A stretch of 64,000 nucleotides of DNA from Limibacterium fermenti. GTDB taxonomy: Bacteria; Bacteroidota; Bacteroidia; Bacteroidales; Dysgonomonadaceae. The stretch is from positions 1,860,001-1,924,000 of the forward strand of contig NZ_CP159486.1 in assembly GCF_041902845.1 (NCBI RefSeq). The letters run 5' to 3'. Below, one piece after another: positions 16,224 through 25,261 of the stretch (position 1 is its first letter; the number at the start of each line of letters is the position of its first letter). The notes below the pieces were generated by a model, which worked only from the letters and a program-made list of their open reading frames with translations, was not told the origin of the DNA and did not search any database. Position numbers and translations under genes: made by a program.

Positions 16224-18116
16224 ATGAGTGATCACAAAGAAAATTTTTTTGTAGATTTTCCACCTACGTCCACCGATGAATGGATGGAGAAAATCACCGC
16301 CGATTTAAAAGGGGCTGATTTTCAAAAAAAACTGGTGTGGAGAACCAATGAAGGATTTACCGTAAATCCTTTTTATCGGGCAGAAAATGTAGAAGGTTTG
16401 CCGACCCTCGAAAACCTACCCGGGCAGTTTCCCTACGTACGGTCCACCAAGAAAGATAATGTGTGGTATATACGGCGGGAAATACACGTGGACGATTTCG
16501 CCGAAGCCAATAAAAAGGCCGTGAAACTGCTCACGAAAGGCATTACTTCTTTCGGCTTCCATCTTCCCAAAAATGGAATTACCCCCGAAAATATAAAAGT
16601 ATTGCTTAAGGACATTTCGCCTGAGAAAGTAGAATTGAATTTCAGAACGTGTATTTCGCGTACGCTTGAGCTTGCACGTGTGGTGTCGGATTATCTGTTG
16701 AAGAATAATTTTGAATTGACCAAATGCCAGGGCTCCATCGAGTTCGATCCTTTCCGGAAAATATTGAAGAAAGGAATAGATTCCCCGCAATGGGCCGAAG
16801 AGGCGGCTGAAATCGTCAATATCACGTCGCAGTTGCCCCATTACCGTTGCATTTACATAACGGGCAATAGTTTTAGCGATGTCGGAGCTTATATCCATCA
16901 GGAACTCGGATATAGTTTGTCTTATGGCAATCAGATCCTCGGGGCCTTGATTGAAAAAGGTATCGATCCGGTAGTGGCTGCCAATAAGATAAAATTCACC
17001 TTCGGTATCGATTCCAATTATTTTATGGAAATAGCCAAATTCCGTGCAGCCCGCTGGTTATGGGCCGAAATCGTAAATGCCTATGAACCGCTGCACGCCG
17101 GACAATATAGCGACGAAGAACGGAAAAATGCGGCAAAAATGAATGTCCATGCCGTCACATCGGCATTTAACCAATCGGTTTTCGACCCGTATGTGAATCT
17201 GCTCCGTTCGCAAACCGAAGCCATGTCGGCTACCATCGCTTCCGTCGACTCATTAACCGTGCGGCCTTTCAATGAAGCGTTTGAAACACCTACCGATTTT
17301 TCCGAACGTATCGCTGTTAATCAACAATTATTGTTGAAAGAAGAAGCGCATTTCGATAAAATCATCGATCCTTCTGCCGGATCGTATTATATTGAAACCC
17401 TCACTTCGTCCATCGCCGAACAAGCTTGGAAGCTTTTCCTCAAAACGGAGGAACAGGGATTTTACGAGAACTTGAAAGCGGGCGCTGTACAAGATGCCGT
17501 CAATGCTTCGGGCGATGCACGCATGATAGCGGTAGCCAAACGTCGGGAAGTGCTGGTCGGAACCAACCAATACCCGAACTTTACCGAGAGAAGGAGCGAT
17601 ACGCTTGCAGAAAGCCATCAACATGCTTGCGGATGCGACGGCGATAAGGAAACTCCTTTTAAAAAGCTGAAAGTACGCCGCTTGGCGGACGACTTTAATG
17701 AACTCCGCTTAGCCACCGAACGAAGCAAGAAAACGCCGAAAGTATTTATGCTCACGATCGGTAACCTGGCTATGCGTTTGGCTCGGTCGCAGTTCTCAGC
17801 CAACTTCTTCGGATGCGCGGGTTATGAATTAATCGATAACCTCGGATTCAACACGGTGGAAGGAGGCATTAAAGCGGCGCGCGAAAAAGATGCCGATGTT
17901 ATCGTATTGTGCTCGAGCGATGATGAATATGTAACGTATGCTCCGGAAGCTTTCGATATGCTGAAAGGCGGCAAGGAACTGTTTGTCGTTGCGGGTGCGC
18001 CGGCTTGCATGGACGACCTGAAAGCGCAGGGTATCGAACATTTTATTCATGTACGCAGCAATGTGCTCGAAACATTGATCCTATTTCATAAACTTCTCGG
18101 GATTACTATAAAATAA
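16224..18116 (+). CDS. mutA: Methylmalonyl-CoA mutase, small (non-catalytic) subunit
   Basis: 630 residues from the ATG at 16224; an in-frame extension to 16110 is rejected because it would begin on the promoter and add a low-quality leader. The N-terminal two-thirds are the mutase TIM-barrel (SFGFHLPKNGI, AARWLWAEIVNAY, TDFSERIAVNQQ, DPSAGSYYIETLT). The C-terminal third has a B12-binding fold but lacks the DxHxxG histidine loop, as expected for the small subunit, which is structural. It pairs with the large subunit, 14 bases downstream, to interconvert succinyl-CoA and methylmalonyl-CoA, the route to propionate in Bacteroidales. A CGCDGDKE segment in the linker (around 475) is not a known motif. 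Confidence 0.93.
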   Translation: MSDHKENFFVDFPPTSTDEWMEKITADLKGADFQKKLVWRTNEGFTVNPFYRAENVEGLPTLENLPGQFPYVRSTKKDNVWYIRREIHVDDFAEANKKAVKLLTKGITSFGFHLPKNGITPENIKVLLKDISPEKVELNFRTCISRTLELARVVSDYLLKNNFELTKCQGSIEFDPFRKILKKGIDSPQWAEEAAEIVNITSQLPHYRCIYITGNSFSDVGAYIHQELGYSLSYGNQILGALIEKGIDPVVAANKIKFTFGIDSNYFMEIAKFRAARWLWAEIVNAYEPLHAGQYSDEERKNAAKMNVHAVTSAFNQSVFDPYVNLLRSQTEAMSATIASVDSLTVRPFNEAFETPTDFSERIAVNQQLLLKEEAHFDKIIDPSAGSYYIETLTSSIAEQAWKLFLKTEEQGFYENLKAGAVQDAVNASGDARMIAVAKRREVLVGTNQYPNFTERRSDTLAESHQHACGCDGDKETPFKKLKVRRLADDFNELRLATERSKKTPKVFMLTIGNLAMRLARSQFSANFFGCAGYELIDNLGFNTVEGGIKAAREKDADVIVLCSSDDEYVTYAPEAFDMLKGGKELFVVAGAPACMDDLKAQGIEHFIHVRSNVLETLILFHKLLGITIK

Positions 18117-18130
18117 AACGATCAATTGAA

Positions 18131-20311
18131 ATGAAACCGAATTTTAAAAATATAAATTTTCAAACGGCCGGCTTTGAACAACACAACGCTGCCGATTGGA
18201 TGAAAGAAAACAATATTAAGGCCAATTGGCTCACACCGGAACAGATACCGGTAAAACCCGTATATACCAAGGAAGATCTCGAAGGCATGGAGCACTTAAA
18301 CTATGCCGCAGGTATTCCTCCTTTTCTCCGTGGCCCTTATTCCACGATGTATGTGATGCGTCCCTGGACGATTCGACAATACGCCGGATTTTCGACCGCC
18401 GAAGAATCCAATGCTTTTTACCGCCGTAACCTCGCTTCGGGACAGAAAGGCTTGTCGGTGGCTTTCGACTTGCCAACGCACCGCGGTTATGATGCCGACA
18501 ACGAACGCGTCGTCGGCGATGTGGGGAAGGCCGGTGTATCGATTTGTTCGGTAGAAGATATGAAAGTCCTTTTTGACGGTATTCCGTTGAATAAAATGTC
18601 GGTGTCCATGACCATGAACGGCGCGGTACTTCCCATTCTGGCTTTCTATATCGTCGCTGCGCAGGAGCAAGGCGCCAAACTCGAAGAGATGGCCGGAACC
18701 ATTCAGAACGATATCCTGAAAGAGTTCATGGTACGTAACACCTATATTTATCCGCCGCTTTTCTCGATGAAAATCATTGCCGACATCTTTGAATTTACTT
18801 CGCAGAAGATGCCGAAGTTCAACTCGATCTCCATCTCGGGTTACCACATGCAAGAGGCGGGAGCCACAGCCGATATCGAATTAGGCTACACGTTGGCCGA
18901 CGGCATCGAATATCTGCGCGCCGGTATCAACGCCGGTATCAAAGTCGATGCATTTGCCCCGCGTTTGTCGTTCTTCTGGGCTATCGGGATGAATCACTTT
19001 ATGGAAATCGCCAAGATGCGCGCCGCCCGTTTGTTATGGGCCAAGATTGTGAAGGGATTCGGTGCGAAGAATCCTAAATCGATGGCGTTGCGTACGCACT
19101 CGCAGACTTCCGGTTGGTCGCTTACCGAACAAGACCCTTATAATAATGTAGGGCGTACTTGCATTGAGGCGATGGCGGCTGCGTTGGGACATACGCAATC
19201 GTTGCACACCAATGCGTTGGATGAGGCTATCGCCTTGCCGACCGATTTCTCGGCACGTATTGCGCGTAATACGCAGATTTATATTCAATCCGAAACGAAC
19301 ATCACCCGTCAGGTCGATCCCTGGGCCGGTTCTTTCTATGTGGAATCGTTGACCCATGCGTTGGCGCAAAAAGCTTGGGAACATATTCAAGAGGTCGAAA
19401 AACTGGGAGGCATGGCAAAAGCCATTGAGACGGGCGTTCCGAAGTTACGTATCGAAGAAGCCGCTGCCCGTACGCAAGCGCGTATCGACTCGGGTATTCA
19501 AAAGATTATCGGAGTGAATGAATATCGGTTGGAAAAAGAAGATCCGATTGATATTCTCGAAGTGGATAATACCGAAGTGCTTCGGCAACAGGTAGAGCGA
19601 TTGAAGAAATTGCGTGCAGAACGGGATGGAACCGCCGTACGCCAAGCATTGGAAGCCATTACCAAATGTGTGGAAACCAAGGAAGGTAATTTGTTGGAGT
19701 TAGCCGTGGAAGCAGCACGGGTTCGCGCCACATTGGGCGAAATATCGGATGCTTGTGAAAAGGTAGTAGGACGTTATAATGCAATAATCAGAACAATCTC
19801 AGGAGTGTATTCATCAGAATCCAAAACAGATGCCACGCTTAAGGAAGCGCGCGCACTTACCGAACAGTTTGCCCGCAAAGAAGGGCGCCAACCTCGTATT
19901 ATGGTTGCGAAAATAGGGCAGGACGGACACGACCGCGGCGCCAAAGTGATTGCTACGGGTTATGCCGATTGCGGTTTCGACGTCGATATGGGACCGTTGT
20001 TTCAAACTCCGGCCGAGGCGGCGCGTCAAGCAGTAGAGAATGACGTCCATGTATTGGGTGTTTCTTCTCTTGCAGCCGGTCATAAAACACTTGTTCCGCA
20101 AGTTCTCGCAGAACTGAAAAAGTTAGGGCGTCCCGATATTGTGGTGATTGCCGGCGGTGTTATTCCGGCACAAGATTACGATTTCCTTTACAAAGCGGGA
20201 GTGGCGGCTATTTTCGGTCCCGGAACCTCGGTTACCAAATCGGCGTGTCAAATCGTACATATCTTGATGGATGAAAATTCTTCGGAGGAGACAGTAACGA
20301 CGAAGGAATGA
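18131..20311 (+). CDS. mutB: Methylmalonyl-CoA mutase, large catalytic subunit
   Basis: 726 residues, normal length. The N-terminal domain carries the substrate-binding barrel (FLRGPYSTMYVMRPWTIRQYAG region near 60-80, shown by RPWTIRQYAGFS and SVAFDLPTHRGYD). The C-terminal domain is the B12-binding Rossmann fold with D598-G-H600-D-R-G603, where His600 is the lower axial ligand of adenosylcobalamin, and the downstream VLGVSSLAAGH and VIAGGVIP blocks. It performs the radical carbon-skeleton rearrangement between succinyl-CoA and (R)-methylmalonyl-CoA. Together with mutA it forms an operon ended by a strong hairpin at 20362. No epimerase, decarboxylase or MeaB gene lies next to it. Confidence 0.96.
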   Translation: MKPNFKNINFQTAGFEQHNAADWMKENNIKANWLTPEQIPVKPVYTKEDLEGMEHLNYAAGIPPFLRGPYSTMYVMRPWTIRQYAGFSTAEESNAFYRRNLASGQKGLSVAFDLPTHRGYDADNERVVGDVGKAGVSICSVEDMKVLFDGIPLNKMSVSMTMNGAVLPILAFYIVAAQEQGAKLEEMAGTIQNDILKEFMVRNTYIYPPLFSMKIIADIFEFTSQKMPKFNSISISGYHMQEAGATADIELGYTLADGIEYLRAGINAGIKVDAFAPRLSFFWAIGMNHFMEIAKMRAARLLWAKIVKGFGAKNPKSMALRTHSQTSGWSLTEQDPYNNVGRTCIEAMAAALGHTQSLHTNALDEAIALPTDFSARIARNTQIYIQSETNITRQVDPWAGSFYVESLTHALAQKAWEHIQEVEKLGGMAKAIETGVPKLRIEEAAARTQARIDSGIQKIIGVNEYRLEKEDPIDILEVDNTEVLRQQVERLKKLRAERDGTAVRQALEAITKCVETKEGNLLELAVEAARVRATLGEISDACEKVVGRYNAIIRTISGVYSSESKTDATLKEARALTEQFARKEGRQPRIMVAKIGQDGHDRGAKVIATGYADCGFDVDMGPLFQTPAEAARQAVENDVHVLGVSSLAAGHKTLVPQVLAELKKLGRPDIVVIAGGVIPAQDYDFLYKAGVAAIFGPGTSVTKSACQIVHILMDENSSEETVTTKE

Positions 20312-20361
20312 GCGCTTATCCCTTGCCTTCCCCCGGGGAAGTGCATCGGAGTTTCCGTAAA

Positions 20362-20410
20362 ACTGACGGCTGCGGCACCCGTATGGATGTACCGGCCGTC
20401 AGTTGTTTTT
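20362..20410 (+). terminator. Intrinsic terminator after mutB
   Basis: ACTGACGGC (20362-20370) and GCCGTCAGT (20395-20403) form a 9-bp stem, followed by TGTTTTT. A second small hairpin, CTTCCCC / GGGGAAG, lies upstream at 20327-20341. Confidence 0.8.
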
Positions 20411-20459
20411 CGGTGTTTCAAAATATATAAATATAACGCAAAGAAAGAGAGACAATCGT

Positions 20460-21134
20460 ATGGCTGATAAATTACATGAAGCTGTTTTTACGCCTGTGCC
20501 TTCGGATTGGAAAAGAAAACCGTATTTCGATTATTACTATCATCGCCTGAAGACCAAATACAATATCAATCATCATATCGATATCACCGCCTTCCTGAAA
20601 GAAAAAGAAATACGGCAAGTGAAGTTTTATCCCGCTTTTTTATACGTCATCATGCGGGTGATTAATCAACACGAAGAGTTCAGGATGGGTTTTGATGAAG
20701 AAAACAGGTTGGGGATATGGAATTATCTCGTTCCTTCCTATACCATTTTTCATCAGGACGATCATACTTTTTCCGACATTTGGAGTAATTATTCTCCTGT
20801 CTTTGCAGAATTTTACGATTCCGTTATGGAAGACATGAATACCTATAAAGAGGTGAAGAAAATCAAGGCGAAAGAAAATCAGCCTGCAAATTTTTGTCCG
20901 ATCTCAGTGGTTCCCTGGTTAAGTTTTCAGAGTATTAGTCAGGATACTTCTTCCGAATCGAACCTTTTATTTCCTATAATCCGCTTTGGAAAATATTACG
21001 AAAATGACCATAAGATGCTCCTTCCGTTTTCAATATTCGTCAATCATGCGGTAGCGGACGGATATCATACGGCCACATTCATAAATGATATCGAACAATT
21101 CGGCAACAATGCCCGCGAATGGATGGATAGATAA
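20460..21134 (+). CDS. Chloramphenicol acetyltransferase-like enzyme (type A fold)
   Basis: 224 residues from the ATG at 20460; the longer frame begins in the mutB terminator and is not used. The layout is that of classical CAT trimers: an N-terminal DYYYHRLKTKYNI segment, central PISVVPWLSFQSI, and the active site N-H196-A-V-A-D200-G-Y-H. The catalytic His and structural Asp correspond to His195 and Asp199 of CAT. It transfers acetyl from acetyl-CoA to a hydroxyl group; chloramphenicol is the known substrate of the family, but many chromosomal members have no proven substrate. No mobile element or other resistance gene is adjacent, so it is probably a resident gene. A HAD gene follows after 35 bases. 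Confidence 0.85.
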   Translation: MADKLHEAVFTPVPSDWKRKPYFDYYYHRLKTKYNINHHIDITAFLKEKEIRQVKFYPAFLYVIMRVINQHEEFRMGFDEENRLGIWNYLVPSYTIFHQDDHTFSDIWSNYSPVFAEFYDSVMEDMNTYKEVKKIKAKENQPANFCPISVVPWLSFQSISQDTSSESNLLFPIIRFGKYYENDHKMLLPFSIFVNHAVADGYHTATFINDIEQFGNNAREWMDR

Positions 21135-21169
21135 AGAAAGAACGGTAAAACACAATGGTTCGGTAAAAT

Positions 21170-21829
21170 ATGGTAAAAGCAATTATTTTTGATATGGACG
21201 GAGTCATCATAGATTCAGAGAAATTATGGAAACGGGCCGAATATGAAATATTCTCATCCTTAGGTGTCAATGTCACGGATTCGGATTCGGAATTGACTCA
21301 AACCATGACTACGGCAGAAGTTACCCGCTTTTGGTATTCGAAGTATCCGTGGCAAAACATCTCATTGAGAGAAGCAGAACAAAGGGTTGTGTCGAGGGTG
21401 ATTGAACTTATCGATACGGAAGATTGTCGTATCGAAGGTGTGAAATCATTTATAGAAAAGTTAAAAGAGATGGGGTTAAAAGTAGCATTGGCAACTAACT
21501 CTCCAAGCGAAATAATTCCTTTTGTCTTGAAAAAATTGGAGATTACTCATTTGTTCGATGTCATATCTTCTGCCGATCTTGTCGATAAAGGAAAGCCGGC
21601 TCCCGACATATATTATTATACAGCCCGAAAGCTCGCTGTGGATCCTAAATATTGTATTGCCATCGAAGACTCATATACGGGAATGTCAGCAGCAAAAACA
21701 GCTCGTATGACCGTCATCGCGTTTATTAGGAAAAAAAAAGATTTACCTGCCGGTATTATTGACTTTCAATTTGATCGTTTTGATTGTAAAAATATAGATG
21801 AATGGATAAAACGGGGCTTTCTCAATTGA
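21170..21829 (+). CDS. HAD-superfamily sugar-phosphate phosphatase (beta-phosphoglucomutase-like)
   Basis: 219 residues. HAD motif I is IIFDMDGVIIDSE at residues 4-16 with the nucleophile Asp and the acid/base Asp; motif II is LATNS at about 107; motif III includes K142-P (DKGKPAPDIY); motif IV is AIEDSYTGMSAA. The small helical cap between motifs I and II (residues 17-85) places it in the beta-phosphoglucomutase / hexitol-phosphatase branch that acts on small phosphorylated sugars. The exact substrate is unknown. It lies 35 bases after the CAT-like gene and may be co-transcribed with it. Confidence 0.85.
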   Translation: MVKAIIFDMDGVIIDSEKLWKRAEYEIFSSLGVNVTDSDSELTQTMTTAEVTRFWYSKYPWQNISLREAEQRVVSRVIELIDTEDCRIEGVKSFIEKLKEMGLKVALATNSPSEIIPFVLKKLEITHLFDVISSADLVDKGKPAPDIYYYTARKLAVDPKYCIAIEDSYTGMSAAKTARMTVIAFIRKKKDLPAGIIDFQFDRFDCKNIDEWIKRGFLN

Positions 21830-21950
21830 ATTTAGCTCACTTTTCGCAAGCAAACGTTGTTTAGTATTACTCATTCATCGACTTGATTTACGTAACGGAA
21901 GGCTGATCGCTCTCTTTGTCTGCGAAAGTTGAAATAAAAACACCAAAAAA

Positions 21951-21982
21951 ATTGTTTTATAATCGAAAATAACATAAATTTG
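21951..21982 (+). promoter_or_regulatory. Promoter of the CsgG lipoprotein operon
   Basis: ATTG (21951-21954), 20 bases, then TAAATTTG (21975-21982): a near-perfect Bacteroidota promoter. Transcription would start near 21988 and leave a leader of about 120 A/T-rich bases before the CsgG start. The remaining spacer 21830-21950 shows nothing else. Confidence 0.75.
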
Positions 21983-22111
21983 AGGGCCGAATTTTATCTT
22001 CTTTTGAAATAAAATTGACACAATCTTTATTTTTTTTCTTTATATCATTAATCTATACGGAAACGGATTATTAAATATAAAATGTAATATTCACATCAAA
22101 AAGAACATCAA

Positions 22112-23047
22112 ATGAAAAAGGCATTAATGGGTATTGGTTTTCTCGTTATCGCTTATAGTTGCAGTACACAGCAAAAGGTGGTGCGAGTTGAACCTCAAGT
22201 TCAAGAAATCAAACAAGAAGAGCAGGAACAGGTGCTCAAACGGAAAGTTGCCATAGCTCGTTTTTCGAATGAAACGCAGTATGCTAAAGGAATTTTTTAT
22301 GATAAAGATAATGATCCTCTCGGAAAGCAGGCCGTCGATATCTTGTCTACAAAACTGGCGTCGACGAATAAGTTCATTTTATTGGAACGGCAAGATATGG
22401 ATAAAATTCTGGAAGAGTTGAAAATTGCCGGAACCGAAGCTCCGCAAAAAGTAGGAGCGGACTATTTGATTATCGGTTCCGTGACGGAATTCGGCCGGAA
22501 AAATGTAGGCGATGTGAATGTGTTTTCAAGGAGTAAAACACAAACGGTACAAGCTGGCGTCAATATTCGTCTGGTGGATGTCTCTACAGGGCAGATCATT
22601 TATTCGGAAGAGGCGAAGGGCGAGGCCGAAACGACCAATAAAACGGTGATGGGATTCGGCGAACGGGCCGATTACGATGCGACTCTCGCGGATAAAGCCA
22701 TCTCGGCCGCTATCTCAAAATTAGTGGAAAACATCGTGAATAATTGTATGGACCGGCCATGGAAATCGTATTTTTTAGTGTATGATACGGACGGTATTTT
22801 AATCTCCGGAGGGAAAAGTCAAGGCTTACGCGTGGGAGACATTTACGAAGTGGTACAAAAAGGAAAAACCGTGACAAATCCTCAAACCGGGATGTCCATG
22901 GAATTGCCCGGAAAAACGGTCGGCAAAGTGGAAGTCAACTCGTTGGGAGGCGAAACTTCCGACAATGAATTTGCGATAGTATCCTTTATAGAAGGAAGCA
23001 TAGACCAGGCGAATTTAACGAATTACTATATAAAACAAATACAATGA
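22112..23047 (+). CDS. CsgG/HfaB-family outer-membrane lipoprotein
   Basis: 311 residues with a lipoprotein signal (hydrophobic stretch ending in YSC, Cys17). The mature part begins with a Gln/Glu-rich linker and then the CsgG-type fold: VAIARFSNET, ILSTKLASTNKFILLERQDMDKI in family style, GADYLIIGSVTEFG, VRLVDVSTGQIIYSEEAKG (partial), and a C-terminal receiver-like extension. CsgG proteins form secretion pores for curli, while this branch accompanies DUF4810 and GNA1162 proteins and has no proven cargo. It leads an operon of four lipoproteins whose genes overlap by 4 bases each. No curli subunit genes (csgA/B) are present, so amyloid export is not indicated. Confidence 0.88.
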   Translation: MKKALMGIGFLVIAYSCSTQQKVVRVEPQVQEIKQEEQEQVLKRKVAIARFSNETQYAKGIFYDKDNDPLGKQAVDILSTKLASTNKFILLERQDMDKILEELKIAGTEAPQKVGADYLIIGSVTEFGRKNVGDVNVFSRSKTQTVQAGVNIRLVDVSTGQIIYSEEAKGEAETTNKTVMGFGERADYDATLADKAISAAISKLVENIVNNCMDRPWKSYFLVYDTDGILISGGKSQGLRVGDIYEVVQKGKTVTNPQTGMSMELPGKTVGKVEVNSLGGETSDNEFAIVSFIEGSIDQANLTNYYIKQIQ

Positions 23048-23379
23048 TGAAAAAGATACTTTTTGTAACGGTCATCGGGTTGATATTCATTGCCGGCTGT
23101 ACCGGCGTAAAAACAATATCAACCGGTTTGGAAAACGAATCTTATTTGGTTTTTGTCGGCAATCCGGCTGATTATCGCGGAGGAGTCGATGTATCGGTCG
23201 ATGAGAACCTGTCATTCAAAGCCGAAGTAGTAAAAGACAATGTCGATCGTCCGAAAGGCAAAGTGTATGCAATATCTACGGGCACACACACCATAACGGT
23301 ATCATATGAAGGAAATTTGATTTTCCAAAAACAGGTGTTTGTTTCAGCTCAGGAAACAAAAAAAATCATACTGCAATGA
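23044..23379 (+). CDS. Small lipoprotein of the CsgG operon
   Basis: 111 residues with a lipobox at IAGC (Cys19). The mature part is about 90 residues of beta-rich sequence (YLVFVGNPADYRGGVDVSVDE begins it; later KVYAISTGTHTITVSYEGN) that reads like a carboxypeptidase-regulatory or PEGA-like beta-sandwich. No family name is assigned with confidence. The start overlaps the CsgG stop by ATGA, and its own stop overlaps the next start, so translation is coupled. It is likely an accessory periplasm-facing partner of the CsgG complex. It is an extra member compared with the CsgG, DUF4810, GNA1162 trio. Confidence 0.75.
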   Translation: MMKKILFVTVIGLIFIAGCTGVKTISTGLENESYLVFVGNPADYRGGVDVSVDENLSFKAEVVKDNVDRPKGKVYAISTGTHTITVSYEGNLIFQKQVFVSAQETKKIILQ

Positions 23380-23726
23380 AAAAAATCATGCTCTTTATTA
23401 TCGCCGCCTTAGCATTGGGTTTGGCTTCCTGTACTACACAAAAATCGCTCTACTCGTGGGCGAACTATCCCACATCGAGTTATAATTATTTGAAAAACAG
23501 TGATGAGAAATCAACGCAAGAGTTAATCGAAACGTATCAGAAAATCATAGAAAAGCAGGAAGGTACGCGCGGAGTGGTTCCTCCCGGTATATATGCCGAT
23601 TATGGGTTTCTTTTACTCACAGCTAATAAAACGGAAGAGGGTAAGGCTCTGTTGGATAAGGAAATTGCGTTGTATCCCGAATCGAAAGTATTTATCGATA
23701 GAATTTTAAAAATGATGGAAGAATGA
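23376..23726 (+). CDS. DUF4810-family lipoprotein
   Basis: 116 residues with lipobox LASC (Cys19). The mature sequence opens with LYSWANYPTSSYNYLKN and contains a TPR-like pair of helices (TQELIETYQKIIEKQ and GIYADYGFLLLTANKTEEGKALL parts), the pattern of DUF4810 proteins. In other bacteria DUF4810 is found beside CsgG-like and GNA1162-like lipoproteins, as here. It probably acts as a lipid-anchored adaptor in the envelope. Four-base overlaps on both sides. Confidence 0.82.
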   Translation: MKKIMLFIIAALALGLASCTTQKSLYSWANYPTSSYNYLKNSDEKSTQELIETYQKIIEKQEGTRGVVPPGIYADYGFLLLTANKTEEGKALLDKEIALYPESKVFIDRILKMMEE

Positions 23727-24418
23727 AAAAAATCATTATCTGTACGATTATCGCCGCGGCTTTTTTGTCGGCTTGCGGCACAACCAATACCGTCACCGAT
23801 ATCAAATCGGTTGCCTATAAAGGAATGTATGACGAGAAGCCGCTAGCTATTTTGCTTATGCCCCCCATCAACCGGAGCACAAACGTGGAGGCGAAAGAAT
23901 ATTTCCATTCGACTCTGAATGTTCCTTTGGCAAATGCCGGTTATTATGTGATCCCCACCTTTCTTTCCATGGAAATATTGAAGAAGGAGAGCGCCTATGA
24001 TGCTGAATTGTTTTTGGATTCTCCACTCAATAGATTCGGAGAAGTGTTTGGCGCCGATTTGGCGTTGTTTACCATCATTCATAAATGGGATAAGTCGCAT
24101 ATCGCAGGAAGCGTGGACGTATCCGTAGAATATATTTTAAAATCCACCAGAACGAATGAAGTCCTTTATACCCGTATAGGAGATATCACGTATAATACAT
24201 CAGTATCGAGCGGTACGGGAGGTCTTATCGGAGTGTTGGCCGATATGGCTGCTACGGCCATCAATACGGCGGCAACCCGTTATATCGATGTAGCCCGGGC
24301 CTGCAATACGTATACCTTTCAGGATTTGCCCGCCGGCAAATACAGTCCGTCGTACGGCGCCGATGCCAATGAGTTTGCCGGAGAGAAGGTGTTTAAGGCG
24401 ACGTTGAGTAATAAATAA
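23723..24418 (+). CDS. GNA1162-family (DUF799) lipoprotein
   Basis: 231 residues with lipobox LSAC (Cys17). Conserved parts are ILLMPPINRSTNVEAKEYF, VPLANAGYYVIP, and FGADLALFTIIHKWD, the hallmark of the GNA1162/DUF799 family, whose structure resembles TolB-N/CsgG-like nucleotide-free folds. The family member in Neisseria is a surface antigen; the role is unknown. It is the last intact gene of the four-lipoprotein operon. Function inferred only from genomic company with CsgG and DUF4810 proteins. Confidence 0.85.
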   Translation: MKKIIICTIIAAAFLSACGTTNTVTDIKSVAYKGMYDEKPLAILLMPPINRSTNVEAKEYFHSTLNVPLANAGYYVIPTFLSMEILKKESAYDAELFLDSPLNRFGEVFGADLALFTIIHKWDKSHIAGSVDVSVEYILKSTRTNEVLYTRIGDITYNTSVSSGTGGLIGVLADMAATAINTAATRYIDVARACNTYTFQDLPAGKYSPSYGADANEFAGEKVFKATLSNK

Positions 24419-24431
24419 GGATGTTCTTTTT

Positions 24432-24581
24432 ATGCAAAGATTATTAATCCTGTTTGTTTTAAGCCTTATAAGCAACCTGTTGTGCTCACAAACCATCACG
24501 CTCCAAACCGGTGTCTCCTTGTCACATGTCGATTGGAAAACCAGTTCTCCGAATGTAATTACGTTTTATAACAGGGTATGA
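24432..24581 (+). pseudogene. Truncated outer-membrane beta-barrel gene remnant
   Basis: 49 codons from ATG 24432: a clean signal peptide (MQRLLILFVLSLISN to CS) and then QTITLQTGVSLSHVDWKTS, the start of a PorT/OmpW-type small beta-barrel, after which the frame ends in TGA within a terminator. Such barrels are usually about 180 to 250 residues, so at least three-quarters are missing. It lies 13 bases after the DUF799 gene and was probably the fifth gene of that operon. Confidence 0.6.
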
Positions 24582-24626
24582 AAAAAGAGGTTGTTGTCCC
24601 TGTAATATGGGAAATAACCTCTTTTT
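24582..24626. terminator. Bidirectional intrinsic terminator
   Basis: AAAAAGAGGTT (24582-24592) pairs perfectly with AACCTCTTTTT (24616-24626), 11 bp with A- and T-runs on both sides. It sits between the lipoprotein operon and the oppositely oriented DUF4890 gene and can serve both. Confidence 0.85.
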
Positions 24627-24661
24627 AATAACCAGAAACATCTACTGTTTGACTTGATGAT

Positions 24662-25087
24662 TTACCGGGAACCGGCTCTGTCTTTTTTTCCCTTTGCTCT
24701 CTTTTCCCAACGTTCTTTTTTTAACGTATTCCATTGTTCCGTCTTTTCTTTCCCGATGATGCTTTCCAGTTCGGAGTTAAATTCTTCCAATTCTTTTTCA
24801 CGTAAAGCTTTTCCTTCTTCACGATTCTTGGATTGCTGTTCACGGGTAGCTTTTGTCTGTTCGTGATGTGCGGTGCGTTTAGCATCCTGTTTTTCAAACA
24901 GAGCTTGCACTTTCGTTTGTTGATCTGTGGTCAAATCAAGTTCTTTCGCTAAATTTTCTGCGCGTTTTTCAGCCGAAGGCCATTCACGCGGAGCTCTTTT
25001 ACGTTCTTTTTTGTCTGTGTCCTGTGCCGATACCGACAGGCTCAAAGTCAATAAAGCGACCATTGTTAAGAATACATACTTTTTCAT
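24662..25087 (-). CDS. DUF4890-type small periplasmic protein
   Basis: 141 residues from the ATG at 25087 (an upstream in-frame ATG at 25123 adds a poor leader). A signal peptide (KKYVFLTMVALLTLSLSVSA) is followed by a highly charged, lysine- and glutamate-rich helical body (KRAPREWPSAEKRAENLAKEL, QQTKVQALFEKQ, ERWEKRAKG parts). The pattern EKRAxxLAKELxLTxDQQxKVxxLF matches Spy/CpxP-like DUF4890 proteins, thought to be periplasmic chaperone-like. It stands alone. A CAAAAGTA (reverse of TACTTTTG) at 25142-25149 may be its -7 element; no -33 match at the right distance. Confidence 0.75.
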   Translation of the reverse strand: MKKYVFLTMVALLTLSLSVSAQDTDKKERKRAPREWPSAEKRAENLAKELDLTTDQQTKVQALFEKQDAKRTAHHEQTKATREQQSKNREEGKALREKELEEFNSELESIIGKEKTEQWNTLKKERWEKRAKGKKDRAGSR

Positions 25088-25261
25088 TGTTCTACATTTT
25101 ATGAATAAATGATTATTTTGCATTTGCTTTTATAGGACGTTCAAAAGTACATAAATGTTTAATCCCGAAAGAATGTTTATAGGAATATATTTATAATATT
25201 ATCAGTTGTTTATCGGTTTGTTTAAGGCTTTAGAAAGGATGTTTTTGAAGTTGGTCGATAA

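Noticed and set aside
20403..21134. Acquired chloramphenicol-resistance cassette
   Set aside because: No integron, transposon or plasmid feature is adjacent, so a resident gene is the simpler reading.
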